From NCBI GenBank assembly GCA_013817245.1, contig JACDDA010000004.1:220450-284449 (forward strand): a stretch of DNA of 64,000 nucleotides. The letters run 5' to 3'. A program made the position numbers and the translations under genes. A model generated the notes under the pieces. It ran no database searches. It had not been told where the DNA came from and saw only the letters and a program-made list of their open reading frames with translations. Of this stretch, positions 58,681-64,000 are shown in pieces (within the stretch, counting starts at the first letter, position 1; each line of letters opens with the position of its first letter). The stretch comes from Gammaproteobacteria bacterium. Lineage in GTDB: Bacteria > Pseudomonadota > Gammaproteobacteria > HTCC5015.

Positions 58681-58980
58681 GGACAAACAAGGCACTTGGC
58701 GATTATCCCCCCGCTTTTGATATCACCTACGCCTACCAACCCAACGGCTTATGGACATCACAACATCAAATGACGCTCAATGGTAAACGCGATGGTTTTA
58801 CGTTTGAAGATTTTAAAACCTGCGCAAAAACCGCTAGCCTTAAAAAAGGTCGTGCGGAAACTATTATCAACGACGTCACAAACATCGTTAAACACTGGTC
58901 AGATTATGCAGATGAAGCCGGGGTAAACAAACCCCAACGCGATGCGATCAATGCCACACTGCGATTAAACATACGTTAAA
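58681..58980 (+). pseudogene. Frameshifted copy of the hipA 3' end
   Basis: Corresponds to hipA bases 56683-56982. The first roughly 130 bases are almost identical, except that CCCCC has become CCCCCC, which shifts the frame, and one T to C change. The remainder differs much more (GRAETIINDVTNIVKHWSDYADEAG here, compared with the hipA end) but stays open from 58770 to the stop at 58979. It looks like the tail of a second, older hipA paralogue whose 5' part was lost and whose start was overwritten by conversion from hipA. Confidence 0.85.
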
Positions 58981-59054
58981 GCACACTGTCGTCAGCATTG
59001 CTCGAACATTAAACCGCGCGCAATAAGGGGAAGTTAAATTCAGGAGATTAAATG

Positions 59055-59079
59055 CGTTGGCTCTCAACATGAGAGCCAA
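59055..59079 (-). terminator. Hairpin downstream of the TpsB gene
   Basis: A perfect 10-bp stem (59055-59064 with 59070-59079) and a 5-nt loop, 46 nt beyond the tpsB stop. On the minus strand it is followed by GCATTTAATC, a poor T tract, so termination is only possible. Confidence 0.4.
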
Positions 59080-59125
59080 CTATATAAAACGACATAACGG
59101 CTATAAGTAACTCATGAACACCGTA

Positions 59126-60772
59126 TTAAAATTTATACCCAGCATTTACCCAAAACATAGGATTAGTATCAGTGCTATCAGACTCAGGCACTCCACCAGT
59201 GACGCGCCATGCAGCAACACCATTCACATACCATTTTTTCTGATCATAACGTAGACCTAGACCAGTTGCTGAAATAGCACGATAATTATCAGTGCTCAGC
59301 CATGGATCGGCATTAATTTTCACATCACCTGCGTCATAAAACAAATAAGGCGTAAACGAATGAAATGCATAACGTAATTCAACTTGTGCTAACCAACCAC
59401 TATCACCAAAGGCTTCACCTGATGGATATGCGCGCACCTGATCAGCGCCTCCCAAACCAAATCCTTCGGAAGAATCTAAATTATCTGGACTCCACTGCGC
59501 ACTCACATGGGTGTAAACGCTGACAGAATCACACACGCTTTGCAGACGCGCAACATCAAGATTAATTTTTTGGAAGCTACCATCACTTTTTGCTGTAAGC
59601 TCATCGACAGCAAGCAAATTGTCATCTAAATCAAGTGATCCGTATGTCCAACTTACCGCGCCATAAGTAATGCCACCTTTAAAAAAATGATCACGCACAT
59701 CAAACTGAACTATTAACGGCATCACATCACTGGATTTATCCTGAGTTGAATTAGTAGCGCCATATTCATCTTCTAAATTTTTATGCTGGTATGTAGCAAG
59801 TCCAGTAATATTTGCGCGTTGCGATCTTATGAATGGATAACTAAGACCTGCACTCACTGTCTGCACAAAACCCGATGCGTCAAGACTTTCAAATTCTTTG
59901 GCTAATTGATAGTCAGTATTTGAATATCCTAACGATGCCCGTAAACCTGATCCATTTACCGGTAATCCATACGCTAACGCGCCCATCCACATATCTTCAC
60001 TGGTATACAGGGTACTTAATGTGAATTGATCACCAAACAATGCGGTGCTGTTTAAATACAAATCCAATTTCACCCGATTTCTACCCGTATATCGATTGCC
60101 ATGATTATCAATACTCACAGAACCACCCGAGCGTTTGTCATGCTTGATATCAACATTTAAATCTCCCGTACCAACCTGCTGACCAGGTCGCATAAAAGGT
60201 ACTATTTTGCTACCAGGCTGATCATCTAGAATCAATACAGCGCGTTCTAAAGGCTTGCTTTCAATAACATCACCCGTTTTAAGATCAGATAAAAAACGCT
60301 GCGCGCTATTACTCAATTTATCATCTCCGCTAACACGTACTTCACCGAAATGTCCTTCAATGATGGCAATCACTAATTTTCCATCAGCCATATTCTGCAC
60401 GGGCAAATATGCTCTTGCAAAAGCATAGCCATGCGCACGATAGTATTCCGTTATTTTGTTTGTTAGCAAACGCATATCAGCTAGATCATAATTCTTGTTA
60501 ACCACCTCCCCCAAAACAGCTAAGAGATTTGTTTCGCTGTATAAAGTATTGCCACTAAAAACAATCGACTTTACATTCACCTGCACGCCACCCGCAGAAG
60601 ATTCTTTCTGTGCGGACGTATCCATTTCAATTTTTATATTTTTTGCAGGCAACGTAGGTTTAGGCTCCAACTCGCGTGCGGTTTGACCTGCATCAGGCGC
60701 TATTTGCGATAGCGCCGAGACAGGAAAAAGACTTATTGCAAAAAGCGTATACAGACTATTTTTTGTTTTCAT
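59126..60772 (-). CDS. TpsB outer-membrane transporter (ShlB/FhaC/HecB family)
   Basis: A 548-residue two-partner secretion pore. A signal peptide ends near SALSQ; two POTRA domains follow (about 65-140, with VNVKSIVFSGNTLYSETNLLAVL, and 145-215), then a 16-strand beta barrel. The family motif DNHGNRYTGRNRVKLDLYLN begins the barrel and the terminal residue is Phe, as in outer-membrane proteins. It should export the TpsA protein encoded 41 nt upstream. Confidence 0.93.
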   Translation of the reverse strand: MKTKNSLYTLFAISLFPVSALSQIAPDAGQTARELEPKPTLPAKNIKIEMDTSAQKESSAGGVQVNVKSIVFSGNTLYSETNLLAVLGEVVNKNYDLADMRLLTNKITEYYRAHGYAFARAYLPVQNMADGKLVIAIIEGHFGEVRVSGDDKLSNSAQRFLSDLKTGDVIESKPLERAVLILDDQPGSKIVPFMRPGQQVGTGDLNVDIKHDKRSGGSVSIDNHGNRYTGRNRVKLDLYLNSTALFGDQFTLSTLYTSEDMWMGALAYGLPVNGSGLRASLGYSNTDYQLAKEFESLDASGFVQTVSAGLSYPFIRSQRANITGLATYQHKNLEDEYGATNSTQDKSSDVMPLIVQFDVRDHFFKGGITYGAVSWTYGSLDLDDNLLAVDELTAKSDGSFQKINLDVARLQSVCDSVSVYTHVSAQWSPDNLDSSEGFGLGGADQVRAYPSGEAFGDSGWLAQVELRYAFHSFTPYLFYDAGDVKINADPWLSTDNYRAISATGLGLRYDQKKWYVNGVAAWRVTGGVPESDSTDTNPMFWVNAGYKF

Positions 60773-60813
60773 TTTATCTCTTCCTTGAAAAATTCATCCA
60801 TTAAAATATTAAG

Positions 60814-63453
60814 TTACTGTTGTGCTGGCATTTTTATGCCGCCATCAACAACAAACACCTGCATAAATCCATTTTTATCACGCTCATTTTCATCATTAAT
60901 CGAAAATTCACTGCTGCTATCATCACTAGTATTATCATTTTCACTACTACCAACATCATTAGCATCAATTTCAACAACAGCTAAATCGCCAACACTGAAT
61001 GCTTGATTAGTGTTTTCAGAAAAATCACTTGGATTAAAAATATTGTTAACAGTATGTAAAGGGTTAAAAACATGTCCAGCAATTGACTGCACTTGTCCTA
61101 TAGCAGCATCGCGCTGAATAGAGCTCGGAGGTAATGTCACAGCAGGCGCTGGCACATAGGGAACGGTACCGGCAGATGCAGCCACTTGACTCACAATGTC
61201 ATTAATATTAGCCACAGGGCCTGCTGCATAATACCAGGTCATACTATTGCTTTGGCCCACCGCTAAATCTGTCATTCTTATAAATAATGCGTAAGACCCA
61301 TCGTCTTGATCTATAGATATAGGGGAAGTACGAGGATCAAGCTCTGTTGCATTAGTAAAATCACAGCAATCATCAATTGAAGAATCAGCGCCCGCAGAAG
61401 TTGAATAAAACAATACGGCGGCACCCGTTACACCATCATCATTTTCCGTAATCAACAATGCTTTCGCTTGAGTATCTTCTATTGTAATCGGCGTAAAACC
61501 TGAAGCCGTCAAATTCCCTTTGAATTTAGTTGGACTATCATTCTGCGCGATATAATCATCTCGCGTGCCTACCCATAAGCGTACATTAGATACGGTTGCT
61601 GAACCCACATTAGTAATGCTAGTGTCAGTTTTAACGAAAGACGCGGTTTGACCTAAAGTATATTTGTTACTAATTTTTACTGAATCACCAGAATCAAAAT
61701 CAACGGTAACACTGGACACAATAGATCCAAAACCTTCTTTATAACCTGATATTTCTAAAACCTGATTTGATATTTTACTGGCAAGATCATTATTCGTATT
61801 ATGTAACTCTCCATTGCGATTCCAGCTTGAAGTGCCATCGCCACCCAAACCTACTTCCAAATCTAATGGATAGTTAGAATAGGTTAATTTGAACCAGCCA
61901 GTACGATCAACGCTGTCTTCATAATAGAATGGTTGCTTTAACTGACCCAATGTATCAATTGAAGCTTGTGCTCCATCTCCAAAACGCAATAAATTATTAT
62001 TAAATACTAAATTTGTTATTGCGGCAGCAGAACCTTTCTTCCAGGTGAAATTACTGGCTGATGGGATATAAACCTTTGTGCCATTGGCGATGGTATAAGT
62101 GCTACCACTACCATCAGCACTACCTTGTCCATACTCTAAAGCTAAAGCCCCTGTGCCTGTTGCTGTTAAATCCGCATTAATATTAATATTATTGTGAGCT
62201 GTTAGTGTGAGCATATTAGATGACCACGCTATTGGTGCATTAATTGTAATATTACCTACATCGCTGCCTGTGCCGGCAGTGGCAATACTCACATCAGTAC
62301 CACCACTTAATGTACTAGCAATAGTATTCGCTGCGATACAATTAGTACCCGTACAACTACTCGCACTGATCGTAATATCAGTCGGATCAATTAACCACGT
62401 GCCCGATTTACCATTCATTGCCGCCGCAGTGACATGCACCGTATTAGCAACACTCACATTTGCAGCGCTTGTTTCAATAAAACCACCATCACCATTTACA
62501 GCGCTTGCATCTAAAGTACCATTAACTATGACGCGATCATTATCAAAATCACCTAATAATAAAATCTGACCTTTTTCGCCAGTAGCTAATGTTTTAGCTT
62601 CTATAACGCCAGTATTATTGATAACCGTGCTAACCAAATTACCGGCTGCTTTAGCAGTTAATAACACCGTTCCACCATCCGCTTGAATAGCACCACCTTG
62701 TTCAATCAATGCGCGCACTGCTGCTTTTTCAACGATTAATTTAACAGCTCCATTCAAATCTAAAGTCACTTTACTGCCAGCGCCCAGCAATACATTGCCG
62801 CCTGTAGCATTTAAATTGCCGGTATTACTAATTTTTGCCGCAATTAAAGCAATGGTGCCGCCATTCGCAGCAGTAATATTACCTTGGTTAATAACGGCCT
62901 TACTACTGCCGCCATTAAAACGATAATGCCCAGATAAAAAATCATCAGTGCTAATATTTAACGCTGAAGCAACAATGCCACCCACATTCACCTGAGCACT
63001 GGGTGTAAACAATACGCCATTAGGATTGATTAAAAACACCTGGCCATTGGCATTCAACGCACCTTGAATAACTGAAACATCACTACCCAATACATGATTT
63101 AATGCCACTGCACTAGTAGAAGGCTGATTAAATGTAACGCTGCTATTACTACCAATAGAAAATGTCTGCCAATCAATAACCGCTTGATTACTTGATTGCG
63201 TCACCGTCATATCATTGCCGGTTTGACTAATCACCGCACTGCCCGTCGTCACAATACCATCCGTAGGCAAAACATCGGCATAACTTTGCAGCGTCAGCAA
63301 CGTCAACGAAGCTGAAATTGCTAATTTAAAACAAAAGTTTTGGTGTTTTTTAGCTTGTCTCGAAAGAGATAGCTCGATCATTGATGGTAAAAAAGCACGC
63401 ACCGTAGTTAAAACGACTTTAGAAAAGCCGTATATCCATCCTTGGGTTTTCAT
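60814..63453 (-). CDS. TpsA secreted protein with haemagglutinin secretion domain
   Basis: An 879-residue exoprotein. A long N-terminal signal (to about SYA, residue 60) with a charged extension is followed by the TPS secretion domain (ADVLPTDGIVTTGSAVISQ to about residue 290) including the NPNGVLFTPSAQVNVGG motif. Beta-helix repeats follow to about 450, then a non-repetitive part (about 480-750) with a possible carbohydrate- or integrin-like fold. It is short for a TpsA and lacks the long repeat region of adhesins or the toxin tip of CDI proteins. It precedes its transporter gene in one operon. Confidence 0.9.
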   Translation of the reverse strand: MKTQGWIYGFSKVVLTTVRAFLPSMIELSLSRQAKKHQNFCFKLAISASLTLLTLQSYADVLPTDGIVTTGSAVISQTGNDMTVTQSSNQAVIDWQTFSIGSNSSVTFNQPSTSAVALNHVLGSDVSVIQGALNANGQVFLINPNGVLFTPSAQVNVGGIVASALNISTDDFLSGHYRFNGGSSKAVINQGNITAANGGTIALIAAKISNTGNLNATGGNVLLGAGSKVTLDLNGAVKLIVEKAAVRALIEQGGAIQADGGTVLLTAKAAGNLVSTVINNTGVIEAKTLATGEKGQILLLGDFDNDRVIVNGTLDASAVNGDGGFIETSAANVSVANTVHVTAAAMNGKSGTWLIDPTDITISASSCTGTNCIAANTIASTLSGGTDVSIATAGTGSDVGNITINAPIAWSSNMLTLTAHNNININADLTATGTGALALEYGQGSADGSGSTYTIANGTKVYIPSASNFTWKKGSAAAITNLVFNNNLLRFGDGAQASIDTLGQLKQPFYYEDSVDRTGWFKLTYSNYPLDLEVGLGGDGTSSWNRNGELHNTNNDLASKISNQVLEISGYKEGFGSIVSSVTVDFDSGDSVKISNKYTLGQTASFVKTDTSITNVGSATVSNVRLWVGTRDDYIAQNDSPTKFKGNLTASGFTPITIEDTQAKALLITENDDGVTGAAVLFYSTSAGADSSIDDCCDFTNATELDPRTSPISIDQDDGSYALFIRMTDLAVGQSNSMTWYYAAGPVANINDIVSQVAASAGTVPYVPAPAVTLPPSSIQRDAAIGQVQSIAGHVFNPLHTVNNIFNPSDFSENTNQAFSVGDLAVVEIDANDVGSSENDNTSDDSSSEFSINDENERDKNGFMQVFVVDGGIKMPAQQ

Positions 63454-63661
63454 TGTTATGCCTCTAGCTGGTTTATAGAAATATCAAACTGCTCAATACA
63501 GCGGCCAAATTGGTCTTTCCTTGACGCAATTTTGAAAGATATTTAACAAAAAAATGACATACTGCTCGCCGGCCTAGAGCAAGAGCCATACAACACAGCA
63601 ATAAATAAGCCAATAGGTTTAATGAAATAAATAAGGGGACGCTACCCTTTTATTTCGCATG
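63454..63661. other. Upstream region of the TPS operon with a REP-like hairpin
   Basis: About 200 bp. An imperfect hairpin at 63630-63655 (AATAAGGGGACGCTACCC then TTTTATT) lies 7 bp after the stop of the RAYT gene and resembles the GC-core hairpins mobilised by such transposases. The promoter for tpsA should be in the remaining part; I could not pick it out. Confidence 0.5.
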
Positions 63662-64000
63662 TTATTCATTATCAGATACTCGCTTAGGTCGCCCTTGTGG
63701 CTTAAAGCTTAGCGCACGTCCTGCCAGTCTTTCCAGTTTACGAATAAAGGTTTCAGAACCACAAGGCAATCCTTTGTCCACGTGATGCCTTAATTGTGTC
63801 ATTTCTTCTGTATTGTCGCCTTCCGCCAACCATGCCGACCAATCACCTATTCCATTAAACTGTTTTTGCCAACCTACTTGGCGCGTGATCACAGGATCAT
63901 CCACTAATCTGCAATGGCCTGCTGCGCTCGACCAACGATATTTTTCTGCTTTACGTGATAGTTTGGCGCGGACGGGATTACGTTCAACATAACGTATAGC
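63662..64000 (-). CDS. REP-associated tyrosine transposase (RAYT), C-terminal part
   Basis: The visible 112 codons run from the window edge to the stop at 63662 and are the C-terminus of a Y1-type transposase: RYVERNPVRAKL, then EKYRWSSAAGH, and an end rich in basic residues (RLAGRALSFKPQGRPKR). The catalytic HUH and Tyr residues lie outside the window. RAYTs are single-copy domesticated transposases that spread REP hairpins; a REP-like hairpin follows directly. Confidence 0.88.
   Translation of the reverse strand, partial: AIRYVERNPVRAKLSRKAEKYRWSSAAGHCRLVDDPVITRQVGWQKQFNGIGDWSAWLAEGDNTEEMTQLRHHVDKGLPCGSETFIRKLERLAGRALSFKPQGRPKRVSDNE

Overview
The window looks like part of a gammaproteobacterial chromosome of moderate GC content. 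The main reasons are synteny and protein content: a fliC-flaG-fliD-fliS-fliT-fleQ flagellar block, infA/clpA/clpS/icd followed by a CysB-type regulator, nudJ, mnmA, hflD and (further on) purB, a divergent metR/metE pair, and a tRNA-Arg(ACG). I cannot name the genus from the sequence alone.

Layout. 1-4.8 kb: flagellar filament, cap, chaperones and a truncated sigma-54 activator, all on the minus strand, with a sigma-28 promoter for flagellin and a sigma-54 promoter candidate for fliD. 5-10 kb: a diguanylate cyclase, galE, a BON-domain lipoprotein, a short-chain dehydrogenase and a PhnB-like protein. 10-14 kb: tRNA-Arg beside a hairpin-rich element that carries a copy of the tRNA 3' end, then metR and metE with two MetR boxes. 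13.7-23.5 kb: a cell-envelope region. A periplasmic TPR protein and a very large NHL/TPR/transglutaminase-like protein, whose signal peptide is out of frame at a G7 tract, face a MoxR-DUF58-TgpA operon. 23.5-32.4 kb: conserved housekeeping genes.

32.4-40.9 kb is the most unusual part. Two paralogous minus-strand cassettes each encode a membrane kinase (PilJ-like sensor, PAS, CheA-like Hpt and ATPase, no CheW-binding domain), a CheY-like receiver, CheX-type proteins and a winged-helix-like protein. No MCP, CheW, CheR or CheB gene is present. The CheX copies divide into one with the ExxN phosphatase motif and two with ExxS. Cassette 1 still holds a 43-codon relic of the ExxN-type CheX that it has otherwise lost. 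I read this as a self-contained chemosensory-like signalling system that was duplicated and is diverging; its output is unknown.

41-50 kb: aconitase, fumarase and purB, then assorted enzymes and a MscS-type channel. 50.5-55 kb: a CHASE-like/PAS histidine kinase divergent from a three-gene operon for a MauG-type dihaem peroxidase, a cupredoxin and a dihaem cytochrome c. 55-59 kb: an accessory patch with hipBA, a truncated IS3-type element, several direct copies of a roughly 41-bp sequence, an AT-rich orphan gene, a DUF433 fragment and a frameshifted second hipA tail. 59-63.5 kb: a two-partner secretion pair (TpsB, TpsA). The window ends in a RAYT-type transposase with a REP-like hairpin after it.
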